Origin: Miscanthus floridulus
Lineage: Eukaryota > Streptophyta > Magnoliopsida > Poales > Poaceae
Assembly (NCBI RefSeq): GCF_019320115.1
Contig: NC_089581.1
Span: 96,381,316 to 96,445,315, forward strand
DNA length: 64,000 bases
Direction: 5' to 3'
The position numbers and the translations under genes were made by a program. Shown here piece after piece: positions 12,233 through 22,825 of this stretch. The notes under the pieces are model-generated. The model was not told where the DNA came from and did no database searches. It was given only the letters and a program-made list of their open reading frames with translations. Within the stretch, counting starts at the first letter, position 1, and every line of letters starts with the position of its first letter.

Positions 12233-13495
12233 ATGGCAACGAACGTCGAATGGCCGCCTCTAGGACCGCTACCTCTGGACTAGGCCAAGCTTACCTTCGA
12301 CCTACGTGAGCTCGAGGGTTTTGCACAGACCTTCTGCCGAGTTCTCATCATGTTAGGAGTCCCTAACAAGCTTGTCAAGGTCACCTGCACCAGGAAGTCA
12401 GCTCAGGAAGGAGGAATCAAAGGACCGGTTGTCACCTCAGTCGAGTTCCTAGCCAGCACTACCTTACCTTTTGTCCTAGCTTTCACTGAGTGGACTATAG
12501 AGGACATAGTTGAGGAGGGACTGCGAGCTGTCTCACACAAGGCACTTCGCAGAGTGATGAGGGACCACTATGAGCACCTGAAGATGACATAGTTTTGTCT
12601 ACTTCCCTAGGCCCTCGACCTCAGCCTTACCCCTAGTGAGCAGAGTTTTACAGCCGGCAGAGTTAACTTTGCCGAGGAGGACAGATGCCTTCGTGTCTCG
12701 GCTATCCACCTACTAGAGCAAGACAGGTACGTGACCTAGCTTGAGCAGAGGAGACATCAGGACCAGGCCCTTCTATGGGAGTACCAAGAGCAAGACTCGC
12801 AGGGAGCATAGGAGCGAGCTAGTCTGCTTGAGATAGTTGCCAAGCTACAGGACGAGCTCAACCGTCGTGAAGAAGTCCACAGAGCCGAGGTCGCTGACTT
12901 ACATGACAAAGCCACTGACCTAGGCAATAGGAACTGCTACCTCAACAGCAAGGTCTTGGAGTTGCAGAGAGAGTTGGATGACAAGAAGGCCGAGTTCAAC
13001 CATAGAGGAGACAAAGAGAGGTCCAAGGGGATTGATATGCTGAAAATCCAATCTCAGAACAAGACCATGACTCAGGAGCTAGAGGAGTTCAGGAAGAAGG
13101 CCATTCAAACCAGGGTCACCTGATCGAGGCACTCAGGTAGAACGAGTACCTACAGGACAAGTGTGAGAGGACTTGGTAGGCTTGGCAGAAGTCTGACAAG
13201 AAGCGCCTCAGGGAGATGAAGGGTATGTAGGATCAGCTACCTAAGGAGATTCGCAGCAAGATGAAGCCTAGGATAGAGGAGTTTGAGTTAGCCCCGACTT
13301 GCCTCAACCTAGACGCCTGCCCTCCCCTACCTAGAGCCAAGCCTACTGAGGAGCTCACCGAGGCCTTGAAGTACGTGTCCTGACTTCACAAGTCTGACGA
13401 GGAGATTGAGATCGAGAACAGTCGTATCCCAACTGCGGTGTATGAGTTAGAGTAGATGACCCTTCGTGGTCATAAGTCATGTCAGTGGCTTCCAT
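12233..13495 (+). pseudogene. Extra coiled-coil ORF upstream of gag
   Basis: From ATG 12233 the frame reads MATNVEWPPLGPLPLD, a stop, then AKLTFDLRELEGFAQTFCRV and a globular part to about 12590. After further stops follows a strongly charged coiled-coil section (about 12830-13110: AKLQDELNRREEVHRAEV, LNSKVLELQRELDDKKAEF). The reading is open apart from several single-codon stops, with a likely frameshift near 13120. Some grass gypsy elements carry such a sense-strand additional frame between the primer-binding site and gag; its role is not known. A coiled coil suggests self-association or partner binding, which is inference. Confidence 0.6.
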
Positions 13496-13779
13496 AAGTT
13501 GTACCCCATGATGTACCCCTTATGAGATGTAATATGAGACACTTTGCATAGTACGATTCTCGCAAGTCTTCAAGTGTAGCTACTGGAGATGATGCTATGT
13601 AATAAAACCCATGTAATGAATGTTTTGGATCTTGTTGCATCTTATGGATCTTATTGCTTCTTTGTAATGAGTGTTGGATAGTATAAATGTTTTTCTTTAA
13701 ATCATCAAAATCATGTAATCATACTGAATTATAAGCACTTATGGCACGAACACTAAAATTCCTATGATCCGTGTTGCAG

Positions 13780-14866
13780 ATGCTGAACCGCCGATCTGCT
13801 CGCCTAATAAACCGTGGATGTGCGCCCACCCCCAAACTAGTTTAACCAAATGGGGGGCGTGGTGGCAACAACCATGGCCATGGCCATTGCCGTGGACATG
13901 GAGGGATACCCTTCAACTTGGAGAATACCCCGCCGCTTGTTGAGGAGAACATTTCACCACCACCACCACCGAACCTAGTGGAAGTGATGGCGCAATAGAC
14001 CTAGCTTCTTGCAGCTCTTGTTGACGGAGCAAACCATCGCTAGGGAGGTCAGCAGAATGACTTCCAAAGGAAGTTAGAGGGATTTCTGAAGCTGAGGCCA
14101 CCCACCTATGATGGCACCGACCCTGACCCGCTTGTAGCCAATGACCGGCTCAAGGAGATGGAGAAGAAGCTTGACCTCACTACTTTCACCGATGATGAGT
14201 GTGTCGGAGCTGCCGCACACTAGCTCATAGGTGCAGCACGCGCCTGGTGGGATAGTTTCAGTGATTCCCATGAGGGCCCTATCAACATCTCGTGGGATGA
14301 GTTCGCCGAAGCATTCACTGAGTATCACATTCCCAAGGGTATCATGGAGGCCAAAGCCAAGGAGTTCCGCAACATCAAGATGGGAAAGGACAGGGTGACT
14401 GAGTACACCACTCGCTTGACCAACCTTCTACGCTATGCACCTTCCTATGTTGTGAACTCTGAGAAGGAGAAGCTGTACTATTACCACAAGGGACTTAACC
14501 CGCACATCAAGCTAAAGTTTGGCGGTATTGAGAGTAGCACGCTACATGCTCTGGTGGATCGCTGCATCTAGATCGAGAAGGACCATGCTGAAGCTAGAGA
14601 GGAGTATATGGAGAGGAAAGCGTAAGCCTGAGGAGTCCTTCCATGGCCATGATCGCAAGAGGTTCCACAGAGATGCACCATCTAGGGAACGCTCTCGCCA
14701 CAATAGGGATGACAACCCTGGATCGAGTAGGGGTGGTGGAGGCTACACCACCAAATACTCCCACCCTGCTCAGGATTGTTACACTCAGGATCGTTCCAAC
14801 CATCCCTGCTCAGTGAATGAACGCCCAGCACAGAACCACCCTGCACAAGTCCATTGGAACCAAACT
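13780..14866 (+). pseudogene. gypsy gag (retrotrans_gag) with stops
   Basis: ATG 13780 follows an acceptor-like TGTTGCAG, so gag may have been expressed from a spliced transcript. The N-terminal part is basic and glycine/histidine rich. The retrotransposon gag domain is recognisable from RPPTYDGTDPDPL through GAARAWWDSFSDS, WDEFAEAFTEYHIPKGIMEA and EFRNIKMGKDRVTEYTTRL to LYYYHKGLNP (about 14093-14500). The tail KRKPEESFHGHDRKRFHRDA is basic. A CCHC knuckle is not intact; only a Cys/His-rich remnant appears at 14780-14850. At least five in-frame stops interrupt it. Gag would form the particle shell; this copy cannot. Confidence 0.8.
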
Positions 14867-15730
14867 TGATTTCAGTACTGCTTATCACCCATAGACAGAT
14901 GGACAGACTGAACAAGTGAATTAGATCTTAGAAGACTTGCTTCATGCTAGTGTACTGAATTATGGCTCTGATTGGGAGAAATGCCTACCCTATGTAGAGT
15001 TCTCTTACAACAACAGCTACCAAGTCAGTATCAAGATGTCGCCGTTTGAAGCTCTATATGGTAGACCTTGTAAGACACCTTTGATGTGGTCTCAACCGGG
15101 GGAAAGATCATTCTTTGACTCTGCTAAGATTCAAGATGCCGAAGAAGGAGTTGCTCAAGTAAAGGAGAATTTGAGAATTGCCCAAAGTCGATACAAGAGC
15201 TATGCTCACAAAAGAAGAAGAGAACTCGAGTTCGAATTGCCCAAAGTCGATACAAGAGCTATGCTGACAAAAGAAGAAGAGAACTCGAGTTCAATGTGGG
15301 AGACTTCGTCTATCTCAAGGTATCCCCACTATGTGGAACTATCAGATTCCACGTGAAAGGGAAGCTTGCCCCTAGATTTGTTGGGCCATACAAGATACAC
15401 AAGAGGATTGGAAAACTCGCTTACAAACTTGAGCTACCTAAGGAATTGGCGGGTGTACATCCCGTGTTTCATGTATCCCAGCTATGCAAGTGTTTGAGAG
15501 TGCCCGATGAAGTAATCCCGACTGATACACTTGACATTCAGAACACTCTCGAGTATAAAGAGCATCCTATTAGAATTTTGGGTAGAGACACCAAAGAAAC
15601 CCGAAGCAAAACTATTCCTATGTGCAAGGTCCAACGGAGCAATCACACTGAGAGAGAAGCAACATGGGAGAAAGAGTCTAACCTCCGGCTACAATATCCT
15701 TATCTTTTCGAAGGGTACGTTACGCTTTAA
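14845..15730 (+). pseudogene. gypsy integrase C-terminal part, frameshifted
   Basis: The reading opens in the catalytic core (GTKLDFSTAYHP, a stop, TDGQTEQVN), then LPYVEFSYNNSYQ and MSPFEALYGRPCKTPL, through the linker, and ends with the C-terminal module VGDFVYLKVSPLCG, KLAPRFVGPYKI, LAGVHPVFHVSQL and a chromodomain-like tail around ILGRDTKETRSKTIPM. The first part of the core, with the two catalytic Asp residues, is deleted together with the rest of pol. A 59-bp tandem duplication at 15178-15295 throws the frame out, so the protein is split between two frames (14937-15356 and 15296-15730). Confidence 0.85.
15178..15295 (+). repeat. 59-bp tandem duplication inside integrase
   Basis: The segment TTGCCCAAAGTCGATACAAG... 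at 15178-15236 recurs at 15237-15295 with one C/G change (CTCACA/CTGACA) and minor differences at its end. 59 is not a multiple of three, so it shifts the frame. Confidence 0.85.
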
Positions 15731-15751
15731 TCTCGGGGACGAGATTCTGTT

Positions 15752-15764
15752 AAGGGGGTAGGAC
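15752..15764 (+). other. Polypurine tract
   Basis: AAGGGGGTAGGAC immediately before the 3' LTR start, the plus-strand primer site. Confidence 0.75.
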
Positions 15765-18151
15765 TATAACAACCCAAAAATCCACATACCAAAAATCACA
15801 ACTACAAAATTTTTGTTTAAACCCTATGTGATGTTGAGTGACACATGTAGAAGCCAAACCCTAAGTTAAAATCATAAGCATAGTTTGGTTTTATACCACA
15901 TGTGTAATTAAATTCCTAAATAAATAAATCATGCATGCATCCTTAAACCCACTTGTGATTTGGATTCTTTTGCCTTATGTGATGTTTAACTAACTTACTT
16001 ATTATTTATGATAAACCCTAAATAATGAATTATTTGTTGGAAGAATAAAACACCCCTATATAAAAACTTCAACTATTTTTGTATAACAAAAATAGCCAAT
16101 AATCCCTAATATATGGGATGTATTTTGACCACCATTTGAAACACCTTGTGGGACCCACTACATGACTCGAAGCTCAAGTTTAAACCCTAACCAAATTGGC
16201 AACAAATAAAAGAGAAAGGAAAACAAAATAGAAAAAGAATAAGAAAAAGAGAAAGGAAAGAAGAGGGAGCAGCAGCAGCCCGGGCCTGCTCGGCCTTGTG
16301 AGCCAGCCCGGCCGAGCCGCCTGCCCTCCCACTCGCACACGCGGCCCATGAAGCTGGCCCACGAAGGCAGCCTAGCAGGACGCCCACGCCAGCACGCCCT
16401 TCACCTGACCGTAGCCGCTGCCAAGCGGTACCCAGGTGTCATCACCCACCTCGGTCCCCCCTGCTTCCCCGACCACAGGGTAGAGATGGGAGCGGGAGCT
16501 CCACGCAACCCGTCTTGGCCGCACGATCGCGTCACCAACCGATTGGACACGTTCGAAGACGCTAGCCAGACCGACCAAGTCTGACAGGGCCACGCCCACG
16601 GCGTGACCCTGCCCCCCTCACGCGCGCCCCGCCCATCACCGCCATGGCCCCGTCCTGCGTTTCCTTGGCCACGACGCATCCTCGCTGCCCGGCGGAGCCC
16701 ACTTGTAGGCGAATAACGACAGCAGGAGCACCCTCGGCCACTTGATCATGCCGAGCCACGATCGCCATCTGATCCCGTCCACCATTGGTGAGCTTTGGAG
16801 CTTGGGGCTATAAAATAGCACCTAGAGCGCCCTAGGGTTCCTCAGCCCACCACCGCCGTTCGGTGGCCCAATTGCCTGCACCACTTCGAGAGAAGAGGGT
16901 TGAGAGGAGGACCCAGAGGAGGGAGGCGAGCAGGGAGCTCAGAGTCGTCGACCACCGGAGCTCAGAGCGCCACCCGAGCGCCTACTCCGACGACGTGGCT
17001 TCCACCACTAGGCAGCACCTCGCCACCGCACCACCACCTAACGCCGCCAAGCACCGCACGGTGAGCCTCTCGCTGCTGAGACCTCCTCCTAGCCCCATGG
17101 ACGCCAACGCACGCACACACGCCAAGCATGCCGCGGCGACGTTGAGCTGTCCCGGCTCGAGCACGCTAACGCAAGCCACACACACGATGTCATGCACGCA
17201 CGCACATGCCCTGCACCGCCACACGCTGTGTGCAATGTCGAGCCAAGTCGACACGAGAACACGTTGCGGCACGCACATGAGCACACACGCGAGCACGCAC
17301 GGGCGTGCACACCGCAGCCATGAACATGGCTGTAGCGAAGCCACCGTGGCCACATCACCGCGGTAGAGGTGATGCGACCACCTTGGCTAGCTCCTCCTCG
17401 CCGTGGAACACGCCACGCTCATGATCGAGGTAGACGAAGGCCACCGGAGGACCCCCGTTTGACCACACCGCGCTGCGGCCGAAGCGCCGCCACAACCACT
17501 TCGACTCCACCATGGCTAGGACCGCTAGGAGCGCCTAGCGCCTCCTTATCTCGCCCGCCCTGTTCACTGGAGCCACAGGAAGCTCACGCACCCTGCCAAG
17601 CATGCTCCCAGCCACCACATCACCCTACCACCGTCGACACGCCACCGCCAGACCTCCGCCACCGTGGCCAGCCCCATGGGGAACCCTACTCGTCGCTTTG
17701 ACCTCACCATCATGTTTGCCATAGTGGGGCGATGCTTTTGCCCACCTAAATTGAACACTAGCGCCACGGGTGAGGCTCGCCGGGGAGCTCACCACCGGCG
17801 GGAGCACGTCGGGGAAGAAGATGGGGATTTTCCCATCACCGGCCACACGTTCGTGCACTTAGTGCACGTGAACCGAACCCTGGGAAGGAGTAAGTGGACC
17901 AAGTCCTTCATAGACCGGCTCTGCGGTCTATGGACCAATGCACGCGGGTTCACCATGAACCGCGCCTCACCTGTGCCCATGGACCATGGCCCGTTAGTGG
18001 CCCAGTAAGACGATGTGGCCGCACGAGCGCGCGCCATGTGGCAGGCCAAAGCCCAGCCCGTATCCAGGCCCAACCGGCCTAGTTTAGACCCGGCCTGAGC
18101 TGACCATTGAGCGGGCCCACAAGTCAGCGACACAGAGCTGCTGGACCCACT
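15765..18151 (+). repeat. Truncated 3' LTR of the gypsy element
   Basis: Begins TATAACAACCC (TGTAACAACCC with G to A) and aligns with 7653-about 10050 of the 5' LTR. It carries the TATA box at 16809-16815. The match ends at 18151, leaving out the last about 2 kb of the LTR. Confidence 0.85.
16809..16815 (+). promoter_or_regulatory. TATA box of the truncated 3' LTR
   Basis: TATAAAA in the same context as at 8708. The transcript start would lie about 30 bases downstream. Confidence 0.55.
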
Positions 18152-18571
18152 AGTCCGCCTTGTGGCCCTGCGCCCCTGCCTGCCATGGTGCTGCCCTGCC
18201 CTGCTGCCCCTGCGCTGTGCCTGTGAGATCCCCGCTGGCGCTGCCAGCCCTCTCGGTCCGCAGTCCACACGTCACCACTCATTAGCGCCCTCCACCCCAA
18301 GATAGCTACATCCATTGCCTCCTGCAGTGTAAGTATTTTGCTAACAGATATGATTCTAGATTTGATTCTAGATCTGAATGTATGTCACTTCAATTATTTT
18401 GGGTACTGTTTAGTTTTTTGGTTCTACCCAGAACTGAACCGAAAGAACCAATACCGAACTTGGTTGATTCCATGTTTTTTGAAGAACCGATCGGTACTGG
18501 TTTTTTGAGAACCGAACTTCTTCAAAAACCGAAGAACCGATTGGTTCGGTTTGGTAGAACCGAACGCCCAG
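18152..18571. repeat. Unclassified insert with GGTTCGGT/ACCGAACC motifs
   Basis: A GC-rich part (18152-18330) is followed by AT-rich sequence and then by repeated, partly palindromic AACCGAA / TTCGGTT motifs (18430-18571). It sits between two broken retrotransposons. It resembles debris of a DNA transposon, but no terminal repeats could be paired. Confidence 0.35.
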
Positions 18572-18752
18572 GGCTAGTCGTAGAAGCCAGGGGCGTCGAA
18601 GGTGTAGCAGCCAATGTCGTGGTAGGTGCAGTGCCGGGACAAGCGTTCACGTGTGGCGGTGCAGCCTGGTAGCCAGCCATGATCACTGGGTCCTCATCAG
18701 GGACAACAGCGATGGCCAGCGGTGACAACGACGCCGGATGAAGAGCATGTGT

Positions 18753-19700
18753 TTAGAAGGGAAAATGCAGCTTGTCGAACACCACTTGCCGAGAACTGTT
18801 GATGCGGCAAGTCTCTAGATTATAGCAGCGGTAGCCCTTGTGATCTGCTGGATAGCCTAAGAACACGCACGCAACGGAGCGCAGGCTGAGCTTGTTGGCG
18901 GCGATGGCAGACTGATTGGGATAACACAGGCTACCGAAGACGCGGAGATGGTCGTAGGAGGGTGGCATGCCGAGGAGAAGCTAATGTGGTGTGACAGTGC
19001 CGGTAGCCTTGCATGGGCACCGGTTAAGGAGATAGGTAGAAGTGGCGAGGGCCTCCGCCCAGAATGCGGGCGGCGCGTGCGCGTGAATGAGCATGGCACG
19101 ACCACTATTGTTGAGAGTACGCAGTGTGCGCTCCGCCTTGCTGTTTTGCGCAGAAGTATATGGGCAAGAGAGGCGGAACACAATGCCGTTGTCCTGGAAG
19201 TATTTTCGGAGGGCAAAATTATCAAACTCGCGGCCGTTGTCAGTTTGGAAACCAAGAATGGGTAACCGGAATTGACGATAGACATAGGAGCAGAAGTAAA
19301 GAAAAGTAGGAACCACATCAGATTTGTTCATCAAAGGAAAAGTCCAGACGTAATGGGAATAGTCATGGATGATCACCAAGTAATATTTGTTTCCTGATAT
19401 GCTAGGTACAGGAGACGTCCAAACGTCTGAATGAACTAACTGAAAAGGGAAATAGCTAACTAATGAAGAAGAGCTAAATGGCAGCCGAACGTGCTTCCCA
19501 AGCTGGCAGGCGTGGCAAGTGTGGGTGGCTAACTTTGTATAGCTGAAGGGGAAGGAGCGCAGAGCCGCAGCAAGCTAATCATGACCCGGGTGTCCTAGTC
19601 ATTGGTGCCAGAGATCGACCGAGGCAGCGGTGGCGTGAAGAGCTTGGTGCGTCGGTGGCTGCAGTGGATAGAGATCGCCGGTGCTGTTACATCAGAGCTT
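18753..19700 (-). pseudogene. Copia GAG-pre-integrase and integrase region
   Basis: The zinc-binding segment (WHQ, stop, LGHPGHD..., THTCHACQLGKHVRLPF, about 19480-19610) precedes the integrase core: IIHDYSHYVWTFPL, FQTDNGREFDN with a catalytic-type Asp, RLSCPYTSAQNSKAERTLRT with the catalytic-type Glu, and FWAEALATSTYLLN. A second block (18753-18968) begins PPSYDHLRVFGSLCYPN and continues through CVFLGYPADHKGYRCY, the conserved module after the copia core. A frame break near 18975 and stops near 19580 and 19605 disable it. In a live element this protein inserts the cDNA into the genome. Confidence 0.85.
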
Positions 19701-20703
19701 CACCTGGTGGGTATGAAGATCCTTTATGGAGAAACCATAAGGATCGAATTCAACCGACACAACATTGTCACGGGTTAGTGATCGAACAAAGACCAAATTT
19801 TTTATCAAAGAAGGTGTCACAAGAACATTGTGAAGAGACAGAGGTGAAGTGGAGGTGGGGATAAAGGAATTAGCAAGGTGGGTGATCGGCAAGGAAGCGC
19901 TGTTGCCCACGGTGACGGAGGTGGAGGAGGGAAGGGGTTGGATGGAGTGGAGGTTACCGGGAGTCGAAGTCATGTGCGATGAGGCGCCCGTGTCTAGGAA
20001 CCAATCCGATGTGCTGGTGCCAGCGGGTGGAACGCCGATGTTCGCTAGGGCTGCAAGCAGCGTGTTGGGGTCGTAGGTAGGAAACGCCCCTTGGTAGGCC
20101 GCGTGCGAAGGAAGAGGAGGCCCATTGGCGATGAAGGCCTGCTGGTTGGGGGCGTTGGGTCGCGGGCCGAGAACGCCGGCTGCTGGAGCACGAAAAGGCA
20201 TGGCCAAGCCTGGACCATGCCTTGCCATGGGTTGAAGCCGGTGGCCCATGGAGTGTTGTGGAAGGTGGGCCGTGCCTGCCGCCACGGGCGCGACGGAGCC
20301 TAGATCGATTGTTGCCGGGGTAGGCACCGTGACCGGCATTGTTGCTAAAGCCGCCGATGGCCGGAGGAGGGCCGCCAGGCGATGGTGCGGCGGTGGCAGG
20401 AGATGAGCGGTTGCCACCTTGGGCGACCATGGCGTGCTGCGCAGCCAGCTTGCCATGCTGGTTCTCATAGAGCTCCTCTAGTAGCATAAACGAGCTAGCG
20501 GAGAGGAAGGTGTGTGGTGGTTGTTTGGAGGTGATGGTGGAGATGGTGTGGCGGTACTTGCCGTTCAGCCCGCGCAGCATGTTCAAGACCTAGGACGGCT
20601 CTGGCACCGGCTGCCTATGATCATGCAGTGCGTCAACGAGCTCCTTCAGCTTGGCGGTGTAGTCGGTGATGCTGAGGTCGCACTGGTACAAGCTGCGGTA
20701 CTC
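19700..20703 (-). pseudogene. Copia gag C-terminal part and aspartic protease
   Basis: Past the MITE the minus strand continues with YQCDLSITDYTAKLKELVDA, a stop at about 20592, then MLRGLNGKYRHTISTITSK and FLSASSFMLLEELYENQH. A glycine/proline-rich spacer follows, in which the frame shifts (about 20270-20320). The protease signature DWFLDTGASSHMT lies at about 19970-20003. No clear zinc knuckle is left. The break between frames and the stop mean no continuous polyprotein is made. Confidence 0.8.
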
Positions 20704-21188
20704 ATGGATTTAAATAGCGGGCTATAGCACCGCTATAGCTTTCGGAGAGAGCCCGCGCTAAGCTATTCCTATTTTTCTGCTATGTTATTTATGACCGCTA
20801 TATTATGCTTTAGCATCGCTAAATTGCTTAGCTGTAGCTTTAAAATAGTGCCACTATTTCAACTTTAGCTTTTAGAGTAACAATTTAGTTATTCTATAGT
20901 TATCTTTTGCTGTTAAGTTGGCCTTTTGAAAAATTCAACACTTGAATTTTACTAGTCACGCTATAATGCCATTTTAAATAATATTCCCTAAACTCTTAAA
21001 GCATTGAAAACATATTTGTGTTCACTAAATTTTACGATTCCTGTGTTTTTACAAATCAATGACTTGAATTTTTCATAGTTTTCTTAAAAACCGCTATCTG
21101 TCGTAGCTCCGCTATAGCGGCGCTATAGCTTTATAGCTTTTGAAAAAAAGATGCCGCTATTTTCAATAGTCCGCAATTTTAAACTATG
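20704..21188. mobile_element. 485-bp MITE with 9-bp target duplication
   Basis: The copia gag frame is interrupted exactly here: GCGGTACTC is present on both sides (20695-20703 and 21189-21197), and gag coding resumes after removing the insert plus one copy. The ends are imperfect inverted repeats (left ATGGATTTAAATAGCGGGCT, right end inverted ATAGTTTAAAATTGCGGACT). The interior is full of CTATAGCGG / CCGCTATAG motifs and has no coding frame. Nine bases fit a Mutator-like MITE; if the C is counted in the element, eight bases would fit hAT. Confidence 0.8.
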
Positions 21189-21197
21189 GCGGTACTC

Positions 21198-21569
21198 GGC
21201 CTCCAGGTAGATGGCGTGGTGCAGCTGGTGATCACGGAAGAGGTCGACGACGGCGGCCCACATGGCGTGCGCGGTGGCACCAGGAACACGGATGATGCGC
21301 ATGGCGTCGCGCGTCACCATGTTGTAGATCCAGTTGACTAGGCACTGGTCGACCATGATCCAGTCCGGGTCGGCGCGCTGAACGGCGGTTGGGGCGTCGG
21401 CGATGTGAGAGTGGAGACCAATCTTGCCGATGACGGAATCAATGAAACACCGCCACTCCTGGTAGTTAGGATTGACGATGTCAGAGGACCACTGGGACAT
21501 GGGATTTGATGTTGATTGTTTGAAGGGAGGGTGTGGAGGGAGGCGGCGGCGCCCGGCGTTCGCCGTCAT
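21198..21569 (-). pseudogene. Copia gag N-terminal part
   Basis: Open from a likely ATG at 21569 (MTANAGRRRLPP) to the MITE insertion. Contains YQEWRCFIDSVIGKIGLHSH, VDQCLVNWIYNMVTRDAM and ATAHAMWAAVVDLFRDHQ, the pattern of the copia gag (UBN2-type) domain. The frame is also open upstream to 21776, but that part is primer-binding site and LTR, so the later ATG is preferred. Confidence 0.75.
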
Positions 21570-21714
21570 CGAATGGGGCGATGAAGGAAGCGACAGAGGA
21601 AGAGAAGGAGAGGAACTGCCATGGATGGAGTGCTCGAAGGCGACAGCGGGTTGGTGTCCATGGCGAGCAGCGGAGACGGAGGTGGGCGCTGGCGACAGGG
21701 GATTAAGCAGCGCT

Positions 21715-21725
21715 ATCTGATACCA
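21715..21725 (-). other. Primer-binding site of the copia element
   Basis: TGGTATCAGAT on the minus strand starting immediately after the LTR end (CTTTCA), matching the initiator-Met primer-binding consensus. Confidence 0.8.
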
Positions 21726-22038
21726 TGAAAGAGGATACAGATGAACCTCAACTCTATATTGATCTCGTGTGCTCATATTTATATAAGTACAAGGCCTGCA
21801 ACCTCTACTGGGAAAACTGCTCTACGGTGCGTCAGAGCGACTAGCAGAGGCGCGGCGTGCGCGGCGTGTCATAGAGCAGGCATCGTGTGCGCGCGCGTGT
21901 TTGACCGTGCAGTCTACATGACGTGTACAGCCCGTGGGCAGGACTCCATTATCAACTAGAAAACAAAGCGCAGCGTCGCCGTGTGACTGCGTGGAGCGTC
22001 TATAGTTGTAAAGCTAGTTTTGACAATGCATTTCAACA
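21726..22038 (-). repeat. 5' LTR (313 bp) of the copia element
   Basis: Minus strand begins TGTTGAAATGCATTG and ends CTCTTTCA. It carries a TATA-like ACTTATATAAATAT at about 21775-21790. Confidence 0.8.
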
Positions 22039-22507
22039 TTATTATCTAACTAATAATGTGTTATTAGATCAGAATAAAATCAAGAGATCACGGATCTCTC
22101 CTGTAAAGCCTGTCATCACTCATCAGCATAAAAGAAGGGTCAAATGATGCAGAGGAAACATGACGTAATTTTCTGCCAGAAGCATATGCGTTGAGTGCTA
22201 CTGATGTTTTTGGCCTGAATATGCTTCTTTTGTTTTGGAATGTTCTAACATTTAAAATAGCTTATTCCATTAATAAGCTTGTTGAAAAGTAACAAGTGGT
22301 GTTGCCGCGCACCTGAGTGGAGTGTCGACTTTTTTTTATTTTGAATCTGAAAATGTTGTGCGGCCTAGGCGAGGTAAGGTGAAATTGTAAAAAGGAATCA
22401 AAGATAAAAGTTCAGTAAACAAAGAGTGAGGACCGAGTATCTGAGATTCTGAGGAAGATGTCTCGAACGAGAAAAATAAAGAAATAGTAGGAGAATACAC
22501 AAAAGAA
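22039..22507. other. Noncoding flank of the copia element
   Basis: AT-rich, no frame or repeat recognised. Confidence 0.4.
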
Positions 22508-22825
22508 TGTGGAGTAACCTATTGGTAGTTTATTGTTAAGCCGCAAAAGGGAGCTGGATATGGCAGCCCTCACTAAAATTTGCATTTCACATTAAAATAA
22601 AATATGGAGTAACCTATTGAGTAGGTTAGTATAGAAAATACTATGGACTGGTTAAGCCACAAAAGGGAGCTGAATATGGTAGCTCTCACTAAAATTTGTA
22701 TTTTACCTTAAAATAAAATGTGGAGTAACCTATTGAGTAGGTTAGTATATAAAACACCATGGGCACATAAGGGAGCCTAGATATGACAGCCCTCACTACA
22801 ATTTGCATTTGACATTAGAATAAAT
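22508..22825 (+). repeat. Three-copy ~95-116 bp tandem repeat
   Basis: Copies begin TGTGGAGTAACCTATTG at 22508, 22603 (TATGGAG...) and 22719. Each includes AAGGGAGCT..ATATGG and CCTCACTA.AATTTG blocks. The first copy lacks a segment present in the other two. Confidence 0.8.

Larger units (their letters stand above)
7653..18151 (+). mobile_element. Long-LTR Ty3/gypsy element, pol deleted, 3' LTR truncated
   Basis: The 5' LTR (7653-12065) is followed by a TTGGTATCAGAG primer-binding site, an extra coiled-coil frame, gag, the C-terminal part of integrase, a polypurine tract and the first about 2.4 kb of the 3' LTR. Protease, reverse transcriptase, RNase H and the start of integrase are missing between gag and integrase (junction near 14845). 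The 3' LTR stops matching the 5' LTR after CTGGACCCACT at 18151, so no 3' target duplication can be checked. A third LTR of this family is the solo LTR at 36399-40679. Confidence 0.85.
18572..22038 (-). mobile_element. Copia element (5' LTR, gag, protease, integrase), 3' part missing
   Basis: In minus-strand order: LTR 22038-21726 (TGTTGAAATG...CTCTTTCA), primer-binding site TGGTATCAGAT at once after it, gag interrupted by a MITE at 20704-21188, protease DTGASSHMT, GAG-pre-integrase, and integrase down to 18753. It breaks off in the linker after integrase at about 18572. Reverse transcriptase, RNase H and the 3' LTR are absent. The five bases beyond the LTR start are TTATT. Confidence 0.85.

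Noticed and set aside
16348..18315. Open frames of 60-170 codons on both strands
   Set aside because: Same LTR sequence as 8222-9896; indels and stops differ between the copies, so there is no selection on a protein.
19849..20303. Plus-strand frames opposite the copia gag/protease
   Set aside because: Shadows of the minus-strand coding region; the DTGASSHMT protease motif fixes the true strand.
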